Shown: positions 23,723 to 32,968, counted from the stretch's first letter. The stretch: DNA of 33,136 nucleotides from an uncultured Oscillospiraceae bacterium (GCA_949298535.1 CASFXA010000104.1:1-33136); one strand, 5' to 3'. Program-made: numbers and translations. The notes: generated from the letters alone by a model not told the origin.

Positions 23723-24076
23723 TTACAGCTCCAGCTGTTGGATTGTTTGGCAAGCTACATGAAATGCTTGCTCCGTCTTGGCATACAAGGAGGGCAGCTC
23801 CTGAAGGCGCTCCTGACGCACAGCTGTTACCATGGCGTCACAAGCCCACCGCAGCTGCTCCAGGCCCAGATTGGCAGCCACCCCTTTTAAAGTATGGGCG
23901 CTGTTCTCCACCCCTTTCCAGTCTTCAGAAGCCATTGCCTGGGATAATTGCTGAAACGTTGCGTCCTGGGGCAATCGGGTGAGAAAACGCAAAAAAAGTT
24001 TTTCATTGCCACCAAATCGGGAAATTGTTTCGTTGAGATTCATCTCCAGCAGCGCCGCCGCCTGATTCAAATTCAT
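23723..24076 (-). CDS. stand-alone HPt phosphotransfer protein
   Basis: Small helical protein of 117 residues with the HPt motif AHTLKGVAANLG; His61 is the expected phospho-acceptor. In phosphorelays such proteins carry phosphate from a hybrid kinase receiver to a final response regulator. Its ATG overlaps the kinase stop by four bases, and the HD-GYP regulator follows 46 bases later, so all three relay steps are encoded together. Confidence 0.93.
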   Translation of the reverse strand: MNLNQAAALLEMNLNETISRFGGNEKLFLRFLTRLPQDATFQQLSQAMASEDWKGVENSAHTLKGVAANLGLEQLRWACDAMVTAVRQERLQELPSLYAKTEQAFHVACQTIQQLEL

Positions 24077-26655
24077 GATGATGCTCCCTTCCTTTTATTC
24101 TCATCTGGATCTTCTGCCACAAAGGCAGCCAACACTTTATACAATTTATCGAACTCAATGGGTTTAGAGATATGGGCGTTCATCCCCGCTTTCGCAGTGG
24201 CCGCCACATCTTCAGAAAAGGCGTTTGCTGTCAGCGCAATAATGGGCACCTGTCCGGCGTCCGTCCGGGAAAGCTCCCGAATCGCTTTTGCCGCTGTGCA
24301 TCCATCCATCACCGGCATCTGCATATCCATCAGAATCAGGTCAAACCAGCCCTCCGGTGACGATTGGAATATCTCCACAGCCTCCTGGCCGTTCCACGCC
24401 TCTGCCACCTCCAGACCATACATCTTCAGCAGCTCCTGGGCAATCTCCATATTGATGGCGTTATCCTCCACCAGCAGCACCCGTCTGCCGGAAAAATCCC
24501 TCTGTTCCGGCTGCTGCTCTTGGCAGGAGGGAAGATGATCCCCTTCCTCCCGAATCACCCGGAAAGGCAGCGTAACCGTAAAGGTACTGCCCTGATCCAG
24601 CTTGCTTTCCACACTGATTTCACCGCCCATCTGGGTCACCAGGCTGCGAACAATAGGCATTCCCAAACCTGTGCCGGCAATATTGGCTGCCCCAAAGCGG
24701 GTTTCCCGTTCGTAGGGAACAAAAATGCGGTGACAAAACTCCTCGCTCATCCCCACGCCGGTATCCCAAACGGTAAACTGGTAAACGTTCTGTTCCTGGC
24801 GGCTGTCGGACAATTGCCGCAGCCGGATGCCCAGCTGGTCGCCCGGACGGGTATACTTGACGGCGTTGGAAAGAAGATTTTGAAGGATTTGGTCCAAACG
24901 CACCGGATCGCTCAGAATCAGGTGGTCCTGAATCTGAAACTCTGCTGAAATTTTTTTCTTCTGACTGCTGCACTGATTCTGGAACAATTCCACACAGCGC
25001 TCTACCTGCCGTGTGAGATCCACCGGCTCTTCCCGGAAATCATATCCGCCGCTTTCCAGCTTGGAAAGATCCAGCACATCGTTGATCAACGCCAGCAAAT
25101 GCCGGCTGGAACTGTTGATTTTCTGGAAATAATCCTGGTTTTTTTCCGACTTTTCCGGCTCCCGCAGCGCCAGCTCGGACAGGCCGATAATCGCGTTCAG
25201 CGGGGTGCGCATATCGTGGGAAACCCGGGAGAAAAACTCATTGCGGGCTTCCATGCTGCGCCGGGCAACCTCTAAAGATTCCCGCAGGAGACGGTTTTGC
25301 TCAATCTCCGATACCTTGCGGGCGTTGATCTTTTTAAAGGCCAGAATCGCTTGTTCTCCGGACAATGCCTCGTCAAAAAGCAGCTGAATATTGACCCACT
25401 CATAATGATCTCCAAACCGTCTGCGGAAATCTCCCCCAAAGCCGTTGCTGCCCTCCTGAATCAATTTTCGGATGTTTTCCAGGCTAAAAATCTCTTCCAG
25501 AGACTGCTCCGTTTCAGGGTGAATCACCCCTTGCAGCACCCGCAACAGATGGTCGTATCTGTTGTTTGCCTCCAGCTGTGGCCGCAAATCCTCCGAGGGG
25601 CGAAAAATCCGGAAGGTGCCCTCCCCCACATCGATGAGGTACATGGCATAAAACATTTTGCTCAGCGCCTGAATGACGCTTTTATACTGCTTGCTTTTTT
25701 CTTCGCTGGCCCGCTCCCGCAGAAAGGCCGCGATGGCCATAGCCAGATAAATCAGCAGAACCCCGGAAAAGAACAGCAGCATCAAGCGGGAATTCTTCAG
25801 CAGCTGGGCATAGGGGATGGTAATAATGGAAACCCAGCCAAAATCAGTGACATAGGAATAAATCCCCTGCTTTCGTCCCTCGGGATCCAGAACATAATAC
25901 TCCGGATCACTCCCGGCTCCCCGGCTGACTTCCTCAAAAAGGTAGCAGATATAGTCCTCCTCCAGGCTTTGAGGATCAATATTGTTTCCCTCATAAGCAA
26001 GGAGCGTTCCTTTCGCGTCATAAATGGTCCACAGGGATCCTTCCGGCAAACTTTGAAGATCTTCATCCCTGGTTTTGTCCACCATATACAGATCAATGCA
26101 AACAACATCGTCGGAATCGTCAATGGTTCGGGAGAGGGTGACCACCAGGTTTCCTGTGACCACATCGATATAGGCGTCGGTATAAATGACATTGCCCCGA
26201 TTCGCCAAAGCCTTTTGGTACCATTGAGTGGGCGTAGGATCATAGGTTGCGTCCCCTTCCCAATAGGTACTCGCCAGCAGTTGTCCGTTCACATAGCAAT
26301 AAATATCGGTATGTTCGATATTCAGCGTCTCCTGCATATAGGAGAGATACTCCTCCAACCATTTGGTGATCCACTGGGAATCGGCATTTTCCTCCTTCAT
26401 GGTCTTAATGGCTCTGGCCGCGTTATCCAGGGCAAATTGATGCTCCATCCCCCTGTTTTCCAGATCTCTGGCCAGTCTGGCGGCGATTTCGCTGCCCGCC
26501 AACTGGGCGCTTTGGAATTGAGACTGGGTGACAATATAAAGGCCCACAAAGCCAATTACAAACACTACGGCCAGGAACACATAATTTAAACGCAGCTGCC
26601 GCAGTCCAGCGGCAAATGAACGGATAGAAAATGCGTTTTTGTTCCCTTTTCCCAC
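24073..26655 (-). CDS. hybrid histidine kinase with extracytoplasmic sensor domain
   Basis: Sensor kinase of 860 residues. Two membrane helices (about 23-43 and 292-311) flank a large extracellular domain of dCache type, then a PAS-like region (about 330-445), HisKA with phospho-acceptor His480 (SHDMRTPLNA), an ATPase domain (NLLSNAVKY, DTGVGM, GTGLGM) and a C-terminal receiver with Asp777 (LMDMQMP). Its receiver and the HPt protein complete a phosphorelay to the HD-GYP output. A TTG at 26691 would give 12 more residues but lies in the -10 element; GTG at 26653-26655, with AAGGAG 12 bases before it, is therefore preferred. The ligand is unknown. Confidence 0.93.
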   Translation of the reverse strand: MGKGNKNAFSIRSFAAGLRQLRLNYVFLAVVFVIGFVGLYIVTQSQFQSAQLAGSEIAARLARDLENRGMEHQFALDNAARAIKTMKEENADSQWITKWLEEYLSYMQETLNIEHTDIYCYVNGQLLASTYWEGDATYDPTPTQWYQKALANRGNVIYTDAYIDVVTGNLVVTLSRTIDDSDDVVCIDLYMVDKTRDEDLQSLPEGSLWTIYDAKGTLLAYEGNNIDPQSLEEDYICYLFEEVSRGAGSDPEYYVLDPEGRKQGIYSYVTDFGWVSIITIPYAQLLKNSRLMLLFFSGVLLIYLAMAIAAFLRERASEEKSKQYKSVIQALSKMFYAMYLIDVGEGTFRIFRPSEDLRPQLEANNRYDHLLRVLQGVIHPETEQSLEEIFSLENIRKLIQEGSNGFGGDFRRRFGDHYEWVNIQLLFDEALSGEQAILAFKKINARKVSEIEQNRLLRESLEVARRSMEARNEFFSRVSHDMRTPLNAIIGLSELALREPEKSEKNQDYFQKINSSSRHLLALINDVLDLSKLESGGYDFREEPVDLTRQVERCVELFQNQCSSQKKKISAEFQIQDHLILSDPVRLDQILQNLLSNAVKYTRPGDQLGIRLRQLSDSRQEQNVYQFTVWDTGVGMSEEFCHRIFVPYERETRFGAANIAGTGLGMPIVRSLVTQMGGEISVESKLDQGSTFTVTLPFRVIREEGDHLPSCQEQQPEQRDFSGRRVLLVEDNAINMEIAQELLKMYGLEVAEAWNGQEAVEIFQSSPEGWFDLILMDMQMPVMDGCTAAKAIRELSRTDAGQVPIIALTANAFSEDVAATAKAGMNAHISKPIEFDKLYKVLAAFVAEDPDENKRKGASS

Positions 26656-26690
26656 GTTTCTGTCTGTCTCCTTTTTCACCGGATGGAACA

Positions 26691-26719
26691 ATTATACACG
26701 TTTTCCCTGTCGCGCACAA
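26691..26719 (-). promoter_or_regulatory. promoter of the phosphorelay operon
   Basis: Minus-strand -35 TTGTGC (26714-26719), 17-base spacer, perfect -10 TATAAT (26691-26696). It defines the start choice for the kinase gene. Confidence 0.65.
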
Positions 26720-26879
26720 GAAAATTTACGCCTTTCTCTTTCCCTTTTCTGACAGAAAGGTTCAAATTTTGTCAAGTCCATTTTCCGCCGTCTGCTGTGT
26801 TAAAATGAAAACCTGCGGTTAAACCAGGCGAAAAATCCATCCCCTTTTGCTTTGCGCTTCACCCTGTTCTCCGCCAAAA

Positions 26880-26910
26880 CGAGGCGCCAGGAAAATTTCC
26901 TGGCGCCTCG
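26880..26910. terminator. bidirectional terminator after secA
   Basis: Perfect stem of about 15 bases (CGAGGCGCCAGGAAA and its complement). On the minus strand it is followed by TTTT, for secA. On the plus strand GCTTTTTT follows, but no plus-strand gene is upstream. Confidence 0.85.
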
Positions 26911-26932
26911 CTTTTTTAAAGCATTTCCGCTC

Positions 26933-29659
26933 TCAGCGTCCGCAGCAATGCTTATATTTTTTCCCGCTGCCGCAGGGACAGGGGTCGTTCCGGCCCACCT
27001 TGGTCCCCTTCCGAACCGGTTTGCGGGCTTCGCTGCCGTCGGTGGAGGCCACCGTGGGTTTGGCCACCTGCTCCCGCTTGACCGGTTCCTCCTTCTTCAG
27101 GCGGATAACCATCAGCTGCTTGACCGTGTCCTCCTTGATGGACTCGGTCATTTGGTCGAACATCTCAAAGCCTTCCATCCGGTACTCGATGACGGGATCC
27201 CGCTGGCCGATGCTCCGCAGACCGATGCCCCGCTTCAGCTCATCCATGGCGTCGATGTGGTCCATCCACTTGGTGTCCACATTCCGCAGCAGCAGCATCC
27301 GTTCGATCTCCCGCATCAGCTCGGAACCGAAGGCTTTTTCCTTTTCCTCATAGATCTTCATCGCCCGGTCAATGAGGGTCTGGCGGATCTCTGCCCGGTC
27401 CACCTGCTCCAGCTGCGCCGTGTCATACCGGAAATCGGTGGGCAAGGTCAGCCATCCCAGGTAATAATCCCGCAGACCGTCCAGATTCCACTCGTCCTTG
27501 GGGACATTCTCCAGCAGGTATTGGTCCACGCTGCCGGTGATGGTCTCCTCGATCATGGAGCGGATGTTGCCGCTGATGTCCTCGCCGTCCAGCACCTTCT
27601 TCCGCTGGCCGTAGATGATCTCCCTCTGGCGGTTCATCACGTCGTCGTACTGAAGAACGTTTTTACGAATCTGGAAGTTGCGGCCCTCGATCTTGCTCTG
27701 GGAGGACTCGATGGTGCTGGAGAGGAACTTATTCTCAATGGGCATATCCTCCTCCACACCCAGGCTGTCCATCATGGACTGGACCCGCTCGCCGCCGAAC
27801 AGACGCATCAGGTCGTCCTCCAGGGAGATGATGAACCGGGTCTCGCCGGGATCCCCCTGACGTCCGGCACGGCCCCGCAGCTGGTTGTCAATCCGGCGGG
27901 ACTCATGGCGCTCGGTGCCAAGAATAAACAATCCGCCCACTTCCCGTACCTTTTCGGCTTCGGGGGCAATTTTAGCCTTGTGGGCCGCCAGCAGCTCCTG
28001 GAACCGTTTCCGGGCGTCCAGAATCTCCTGGTTGTCGGTGTCGCCGAAGGCGGTGGCTTCCTCGATCAGCTCATCGGCCATCCCTTCCCGGCGCAGGTCC
28101 GCCTTGGCCAGGTACTCGGCGTTACCGCCCAGCATGATGTCGGTACCACGTCCGGCCATGTTGGTGGAAATGGTCACCGCCCCCAGCTTACCGGCCTGAG
28201 CGACAATCTCCGCTTCCTTCTCATGATACTTGGCGTTGAGGACCTCGTGCTGAATTCCACGGCGCCGGAGCATATTGGAGAGGATCTCCGACTTTTCAAT
28301 GGAAACGGTGCCCACCAGAATGGGCTGGCCCTTCTGATGACACTCCACGATGGTTTCGATGGCGGCGTTGAACTTGCCCTTCTCGGTCTTGTAGACCACG
28401 TCGGGATGATCTTTCCGGATCAGGGGCTTGTTGGTGGGGATCTCCACCACGTCCAGGCGATAGATCTCCCGGAACTCGTCCGCCTCGGTCATGGCGGTAC
28501 CGGTCATACCGGAAAGCTTATCATACATCCGGAAGAAGTTCTGGAAGGTGATGGTGGCCAGGGTCTTGCTCTCCCGCTCCACATTGACCCCTTCCTTGGC
28601 TTCGATGGCCTGATGGAGTCCCTCATTGTAACGGCGGCCAATCATCAGACGTCCGGTGAACTCATCAACGATAATCACCTGGCCGTCCTTGACCACATAG
28701 TCCACATCCTTCTGCATGACGCCCCGGGCTTTGATGGCCTGGTTGATGTGGTGGGCCAGGGTCAGGTTTTCCGGATCGTTGAGGCTGTCGATGTTGAAGT
28801 ACTGCTCCGCCTTCTGGGCGCCTCTGGGGGTGATGGTGGCGGTGCGGGCCTTCTCGTCCACAATGTAGTCCGCCTCGATGTCGTCCTGCTCCTCCTTGGC
28901 GTCCACTTCCTTGACCTTCATCATCTTGAGGGTCTTGGCGAAGCGGTCCGCCTGCTGATACAGGTCGGTGGATTTGTCCCCCTGGCCGGAGATAATCAGA
29001 GGCGTGCGGGCCTCGTCGATAAGGATGGAGTCCACCTCGTCCACGATGGCGTAGTTGAAGCCCCGCTGGACCAGGTTCTGTTTGTAGACCACCATGTTGT
29101 CCCGAAGGTAGTCGAAACCGAACTCATTATTGGTACCATAGGTGATGTCGGCGGCATAGGCAGCCCGCTTCTCATCCGGCTGCATCCCGCTGACCACCAG
29201 ACCCACCGTCAGGCCCATCCAACGGTACAGCTTGCCCATCCACTCGCTGTCGCGGCGGGCCAGATAGTCGTTGACTGTGACGATATGGACCCCTTTGCCG
29301 GACAAAGCGTTCAGGTAGGCGGGAAGGGTGGCCACCAGGGTCTTGCCCTCACCGGTTTTCATCTCCGCGATCCGTCCCTGATGGAGGATGACGCCGCCCA
29401 CCACCTGCACCGGAAAATGTTTCATTTCCAGCACGCGCCAGGCAGCTTCCCGGCAGGCGGCAAAAGCCTCCGGCAGGATGTCGTCCAACGTCTCCCCCGC
29501 CGCCAGACGCTCCTTGAGCCGGGGAGTCATTCCCTTCAGCTCCTCATCGCTCATGGCGGAAAACTTTTCCTCCAGCGCCAGCACGGCATTGACTTTGGGC
29601 TGGATCCGTTTCAGTTCCTTCTCTGAATAGGAACCGAACAGCTTTTCCAAAAATCCCAT
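26933..29659 (-). CDS. secA: preprotein translocase ATPase SecA
   Basis: Motor ATPase that drives secretory proteins through SecYEG. The 908-residue protein starts [19 protein letters not shown], the usual SecA N-terminus. It has Walker A in MKTGEGKT (about 100-107), VDEVDSIL as Walker B, SMTGTA-like SGMTGTA, the [11 protein letters not shown] motif VI region, and ends in the zinc-binding tail [13 protein letters not shown] that binds SecB or ribosomes. The ATG at 29657-29659 has GAGGTG upstream; an in-frame ATG 30 codons earlier (29749) lies at the predicted transcript start without a ribosome site. Its own promoter and terminator make it monocistronic. Confidence 0.98.
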   Translation of the reverse strand: MGFLEKLFGSYSEKELKRIQPKVNAVLALEEKFSAMSDEELKGMTPRLKERLAAGETLDDILPEAFAACREAAWRVLEMKHFPVQVVGGVILHQGRIAEMKTGEGKTLVATLPAYLNALSGKGVHIVTVNDYLARRDSEWMGKLYRWMGLTVGLVVSGMQPDEKRAAYAADITYGTNNEFGFDYLRDNMVVYKQNLVQRGFNYAIVDEVDSILIDEARTPLIISGQGDKSTDLYQQADRFAKTLKMMKVKEVDAKEEQDDIEADYIVDEKARTATITPRGAQKAEQYFNIDSLNDPENLTLAHHINQAIKARGVMQKDVDYVVKDGQVIIVDEFTGRLMIGRRYNEGLHQAIEAKEGVNVERESKTLATITFQNFFRMYDKLSGMTGTAMTEADEFREIYRLDVVEIPTNKPLIRKDHPDVVYKTEKGKFNAAIETIVECHQKGQPILVGTVSIEKSEILSNMLRRRGIQHEVLNAKYHEKEAEIVAQAGKLGAVTISTNMAGRGTDIMLGGNAEYLAKADLRREGMADELIEEATAFGDTDNQEILDARKRFQELLAAHKAKIAPEAEKVREVGGLFILGTERHESRRIDNQLRGRAGRQGDPGETRFIISLEDDLMRLFGGERVQSMMDSLGVEEDMPIENKFLSSTIESSQSKIEGRNFQIRKNVLQYDDVMNRQREIIYGQRKKVLDGEDISGNIRSMIEETITGSVDQYLLENVPKDEWNLDGLRDYYLGWLTLPTDFRYDTAQLEQVDRAEIRQTLIDRAMKIYEEKEKAFGSELMREIERMLLLRNVDTKWMDHIDAMDELKRGIGLRSIGQRDPVIEYRMEGFEMFDQMTESIKEDTVKQLMVIRLKKEEPVKREQVAKPTVASTDGSEARKPVRKGTKVGRNDPCPCGSGKKYKHCCGR

Positions 29660-29756
29660 CTGTGAGATCACCTCATGCTTCTCTCGCCTTAAGGGCAAAG
29701 CCCCTTCCGGCGGTATTTTGCGGGCCGAAGCCCATTTGGATTCAGGCATTCGTTTT

Positions 29757-29786
29757 ATTCTACCCTTTCTGACCTGCCCTTGTCAA
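29757..29786 (-). promoter_or_regulatory. secA promoter
   Basis: Minus-strand -35 TTGACA (29781-29786), 18-base spacer, -10 TAGAAT (29757-29762), leaving a leader of about 90 bases. Confidence 0.75.
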
Positions 29787-29867
29787 ACAGTTCTGTGTCG
29801 ATTCTATTGCCAAAGCGTAAAAAATGGTGCAGAAAAGGGATTTTCCTTTCAACTTTCTTCCACCCAC

Positions 29868-29927
29868 TTGATAAAAAGTTGACGGATCGTTATAATAATC
29901 GTTGGTAAACCATCGGCAATCTACCAA
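29868..29927 (+). promoter_or_regulatory. promoter and dyad of the scaffold-GGGtGRT pair
   Basis: -35 TTGATA (29868-29873), 17-base spacer, perfect -10 TATAAT (29891-29896). Just downstream is an inverted repeat TTGGTA/TACCAA (29902-29907 and 29922-29927, 14 bases apart), and the half-site ATCGTT is directly repeated around the -10. It may be an operator; no known box matches clearly. Confidence 0.6.
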
Positions 29928-29953
29928 TATGCTGTTGAAAGGAGCCAAGGATC

Positions 29954-30646
29954 ATGAACTATTCCCACGAAGTAGAGAGTATGTGTACTCTCAGAAAGGG
30001 CCCCAACCACGGTCCCGCCCCCATCCCGGAGGAGGGAAGATGGGTCAAGGCTTATGAGATCAAAGACATTTCCGGCCTGTCCCATGGTATTGGCTGGTGC
30101 GCTCCCCAGCAGGGCGCCTGCAAGCTGACCCTGAATGTCAAGGAGGGTATTGTCCAGGAAGCTCTGGTGGAGACATTGGGCTGCTCCGGTATGACTCATT
30201 CCGCCGCCATGGCCGGCGAAATTCTCCCCGGCAAGACCCTGCTGGAATGTTTGAACACCGACCTGGTGTGCGACGCCATCAACGTTGCCATGCGGGAGAT
30301 CTTCAAGCAGCTGGTCTATGGCCGCAGCCAGACCGCTTTCTCCGAGGACGGCCTGCCCATCGGCGCCTCCCTGGAGGACCTGGGCAAGGGTCTGCGTTCC
30401 CAGGTGGGCACCATCTTCTCCACCAAGCTCAAGGGCGTGCGCTATCTGGAGCTGGCGGAAGGCTACATCCTGTCCGTCGCTGTGGACGAGAACGACGAGG
30501 CCATCGGCTATAAGTTTGTCCGCCTGGGCAAGATGATGGAGGACATCCGTCACGGCGTCGATCCCAAGACCGCCTATGAGAAGAACATCAGCACCTACGG
30601 CAGATACGCCGACGCCCCCAAATACATCGACCCCCGCGAGGACTAA
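29954..30646 (+). CDS. IscU/NifU-like scaffold-type protein with altered Cys pattern
   Basis: Protein of 230 residues. Residues about 45-115 resemble the IscU/NifU N-terminal Fe-S scaffold: GACKLTLNVKEGIVQEAL then the loop TLGCSGMTHSAAMAGE and GKTLLECLN, as in scaffold GCG-S regions. The cysteines (11, 49, 56, 77, 99, 106) do not sit where the scaffold triad would be: by eye the first IscU ligand position is Gln52, and Gly54 replaces the conserved Asp. The second half (116-230) is not scaffold-like. The ATG at 29954 follows AAAGGAG. It sits 21 bases before the GGGtGRT gene under one promoter, so the two probably act together, perhaps on a metal cofactor. Confidence 0.85.
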   Translation: MNYSHEVESMCTLRKGPNHGPAPIPEEGRWVKAYEIKDISGLSHGIGWCAPQQGACKLTLNVKEGIVQEALVETLGCSGMTHSAAMAGEILPGKTLLECLNTDLVCDAINVAMREIFKQLVYGRSQTAFSEDGLPIGASLEDLGKGLRSQVGTIFSTKLKGVRYLELAEGYILSVAVDENDEAIGYKFVRLGKMMEDIRHGVDPKTAYEKNISTYGRYADAPKYIDPRED

Positions 30647-30667
30647 GAAAGGATAGGAGGTAATATC

Positions 30668-31663
30668 ATGGCTAAGTTTGAAGGACAAGAGAGAAGAATG
30701 CCCAAAATCGAGGCTTGCCTCAAAGAATATGGGATGTCCACCCTGGAGGAAGCCAGAGACCTCTGCCTTTCCAAGGGCGTGGATGTGGAAAATATCGTCA
30801 AGGGCGTACAGAACATCGCCTTTGAAAACGCTGTCTGGGCTTACACTCTGGGCTGCGCTGTGGCCCTGAAGAAGAATGTGGCCACCGCCGCCGAGGCTGC
30901 CGAGGCCATCGGCATCGGTCTGCAGGCCTTCTGCGTTCCCGGCTCCGTCGCCGAGCAGCGGGCGGTTGGTCTGGGACATGGCAACCTGGGCGCCATGCTG
31001 CTGCGGGATGAGACCAAGTGCTTCTGCTTCCTGGCAGGTCACGAGTCCTTTGCCGCCGCTGAGGGCGCCATCGGCATCGCCCGCAACGCCAACAAGGCCC
31101 GGAAGGAAAATCTGCGGATCATCCTCAACGGCCTGGGCAAGGACGCTGCCTACATTATTTCCAGAATCAACGGCTTCACCTATGTAGAGACTGATTTTGA
31201 CTTCGCCACCGGCGAGGTGAAGGTGATCCGGGAGGTTCCCTTCTCCGACGGCGAACGGAGCAAGGTCAAGTGCTACGGCGCCAACGACGTGCTGGAAGGC
31301 GTGGCCATCATGAAGCTGGAGAAGGTGGATGTGTCCATCACCGGCAACTCCACCAACCCCACCCGGTTCCAGCACCTGGTGGCCGGCACCTATAAGAAAT
31401 GGTGCTATGAGAACGGCGTCAAGTATTTCTCCGTCGCTTCCGGCGGCGGCACAGGCCGTACCCTGCATCCTGACAACATGGCTGCCGGTCCCGCTTCCTA
31501 TGGTCTGACCGACTCCATGGGCCGTATGCACGGTGACGCCCAGTTCGCCGGTTCTTCCTCCGTCCCCGCTCACGTGGAGATGATGGGTCTGATCGGCATG
31601 GGCAACAACCCCATGGTGGGCGCCACTGTCGCCTGCGCCGTGGCGGTCTCCCAGGCGAAATAA
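30668..31663 (+). CDS. GGGtGRT family protein, function unresolved
   Basis: Cytoplasmic protein of 331 residues with the family-defining glycine-rich motif GGGTGRT (residues 259-265) followed by LHPDNMAAGP. Other conserved-looking blocks are GHGNLGAMLLRDETKCFCFLAG (split near residue 116) and SMGRMHGDAQFAGSSS. Nine cysteines are present (17, 33, 63, 89, 118, 120, 202, 246, 323), with Cys118/Cys120 as a close pair. There is no signal peptide or membrane helix. The family is annotated by this motif and usually neighbours the Fe-S scaffold-like gene, as here. The ATG at 30668 has AGGAGG upstream, and codon use is that of a highly expressed gene (strong C-ending bias). The biochemical role is unknown to me. 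Confidence 0.9.
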   Translation: MAKFEGQERRMPKIEACLKEYGMSTLEEARDLCLSKGVDVENIVKGVQNIAFENAVWAYTLGCAVALKKNVATAAEAAEAIGIGLQAFCVPGSVAEQRAVGLGHGNLGAMLLRDETKCFCFLAGHESFAAAEGAIGIARNANKARKENLRIILNGLGKDAAYIISRINGFTYVETDFDFATGEVKVIREVPFSDGERSKVKCYGANDVLEGVAIMKLEKVDVSITGNSTNPTRFQHLVAGTYKKWCYENGVKYFSVASGGGTGRTLHPDNMAAGPASYGLTDSMGRMHGDAQFAGSSSVPAHVEMMGLIGMGNNPMVGATVACAVAVSQAK

Positions 31664-31712
31664 GGCTGCCTGAGAAAAGCCTGAAGCCTTTTCCCTATTA
31701 ATCCTGTATGTC

Positions 31713-31747
31713 AAAGCCCCCGGAAGCAGGCTGCTTCCGGGGGCTTT
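31713..31747 (+). terminator. terminator of the scaffold-GGGtGRT operon
   Basis: Sixteen-base perfect stem (arms 31713-31728 and 31732-31747, loop GGC) whose 3' arm ends in CTTT, followed by GTTCTG. Confidence 0.8.
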
Positions 31748-32142
31748 GTTCTGAAAAAAGCAACAGATGGAAGCATTGCTTTTACTTTCCAGAGGCAGAA
31801 AAATGTGAAATTATGTCCTCTGTGTGTCGGAAGGCTTTCGTCACGGTATCCTCACAAAAAGGCTTCATCACTGTATTTTTGCGGAAATGGATGGTTTTTT
31901 TCTCCAATTTGGTGTCAATTTGTCAGCTATTTCAAAAAACAAACGGTTTTCTCCACCTGAATTTCAGGATTATTTTAAAAGTTTCTCCGAAATCGTTCAG
32001 CCCCCTACCACGATTTGTTCAAAAAAAGCCCGTATACTTGAACTCATCAGAAGCGGACACCTTTTCGTTGCAGGCAAACCGCTCTGAACCCCCAGGCAGA
32101 ACTCTTGGCCGGGGATAGAATCAAGATTAAAAGGAGAAATTT
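31748..32142. other. gene-free gap of about 395 bases
   Basis: No supported gene. It is AT-richer than its flanks, with an imperfect tandem repeat (about 31830-31880, AAGGCTTTCGTCAC and AAGGCTTCATCAC) and an eight-base AAAAGCAA/TTGCTTTT hairpin near 31757-31784. A promoter for the next gene must lie here, but I find no convincing hexamer pair. Confidence 0.5.
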
Positions 32143-32724
32143 ATGATGAAAAAGATGATTGTTTCCATGTTGATGGCCGCGCTGCTGGTGACCGCCACAG
32201 CCTGCGGCAGCAGTACAAGTTCTTCCAGCTCCTCCGCCGCGGAGAGCTCCACCGCCTCCAGTTCCTCTGAGGAGAGCCAGGCGGAAAGCGATTCTGAGGT
32301 TGTCCCGGAGGACGACGGCGAAACCAGCACTGTAGTGGGCGTAGTGGAAGACGCCGCTATGAGCTCGGTGGTGATCACAACCGAGGATGGCCTGACCCTC
32401 AACTTCACCATCCCTGATGAAGCGGATCAGAGCGAAGTGAACGGACTGGCTATCGGCGACACGGTGGAAATCACCTATACCGGTACCATCGACGGCGAGG
32501 ATACCTCCGGCGTGGTGGTCACTAAAATGGCTCAGATCACCGCTGTCACCGAAAGCTCCTCTGAGGCTGCATCTGACGCTTCTTCCGAAGCCGCCTCTCA
32601 GGCGGACGCCTCTTCCGAAGCAGACGCCACCGCTTCCGCCAGCACCGACGCTGCAACAGAAAGTTCCTCCGATGCTGCTGACGCCGCTGACGAAAGCGCC
32701 AGCTCCTCTGACGCTGCCGCCTAA
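32143..32724 (+). CDS. lipoprotein with beta-rich core and Ser/Ala/Asp/Glu-rich arms
   Basis: Unknown secreted lipoprotein of 193 residues. The signal peptide MMKKMIVSMLMAALLVTATAC has the lipobox Cys at 21. Residues about 22-56 are almost entirely Ser, Ala and Glu. A central domain (about 59-130) alternates Val/Ile/Thr strands and ends GDTVEITYTG-VVVTKM, like a small OB or beta-barrel domain. Residues about 137-193 are again a low-complexity arm of Ser, Ala, Asp and Glu. The arms probably span the cell wall as flexible acidic tethers. The ATG at 32143 has AAGGAG six bases before it. Confidence 0.82.
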   Translation: MMKKMIVSMLMAALLVTATACGSSTSSSSSSAAESSTASSSSEESQAESDSEVVPEDDGETSTVVGVVEDAAMSSVVITTEDGLTLNFTIPDEADQSEVNGLAIGDTVEITYTGTIDGEDTSGVVVTKMAQITAVTESSSEAASDASSEAASQADASSEADATASASTDAATESSSDAADAADESASSSDAAA

Positions 32725-32763
32725 TTCCTCTCTGCCTTGTTTTCACTTCTTTACATCACCATA

Positions 32764-32791
32764 GGGACCGAAGCCTCCGGGCTTCGGTCCC
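32764..32791 (+). terminator. hairpin copy 1 after the lipoprotein gene
   Basis: Perfect 12-base stem GGGACCGAAGCC with a TCCG loop. No T-run follows, so termination is uncertain; it may be the stable 3' end of the mRNA. Its core is repeated exactly at 32997-33020. Confidence 0.55.
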
Positions 32792-32841
32792 AGACTGTCG
32801 CGAAACCCATTTTCAAAAGGAAAACAACATTCAAAATCATA

Positions 32842-32968
32842 AAAATCAGGACAGGCGCCTGATTTTTATTCCCCGACCCGCGCCCACAGGGGCGCGAAAC
32901 CGGGGGTATCGCCGCTGGTTTCTCCAGGAACCAGCGGCGTATCCAGGGGGTATGGGATACCCCCTGGA
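32842..32968. repeat. four tandem perfect hairpins
   Basis: Between the two copies of the 24-base hairpin lie four more perfect stems: AAAAATCAGG/CCTGATTTTT (about 32843-32869), CGCGCCC/GGGCGCG (about 32879-32896), GCCGCTGGTT/AACCAGCGGC (about 32911-32938), and TCCAGGGGGTAT/ATACCCCCTGGA (about 32942-32968). No reading frame or known element explains them. Confidence 0.6.

Noticed and set aside
25297-26589. 430-codon plus-strand open frame over the kinase
   Set aside because: Antisense to a recognised sensor kinase, no ribosome site or family.
26852-29626. 924-codon plus-strand open frame over secA
   Set aside because: Antisense shadow of secA caused by GC bias at third positions; no recognisable domain.
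29660-29749. 30-residue N-terminal extension of SecA
   Set aside because: Its ATG lies at the predicted transcript start without a ribosome site, and SecA normally begins MGFLxK.
29921-31714. 597-codon minus-strand open frame over the scaffold and GGGtGRT genes
   Set aside because: Antisense shadow spanning two real genes, a promoter and a terminator stem.
31824-32087. 87-codon frame starting GTG in the gap after the GGGtGRT gene
   Set aside because: No ribosome site and no recognisable motif.
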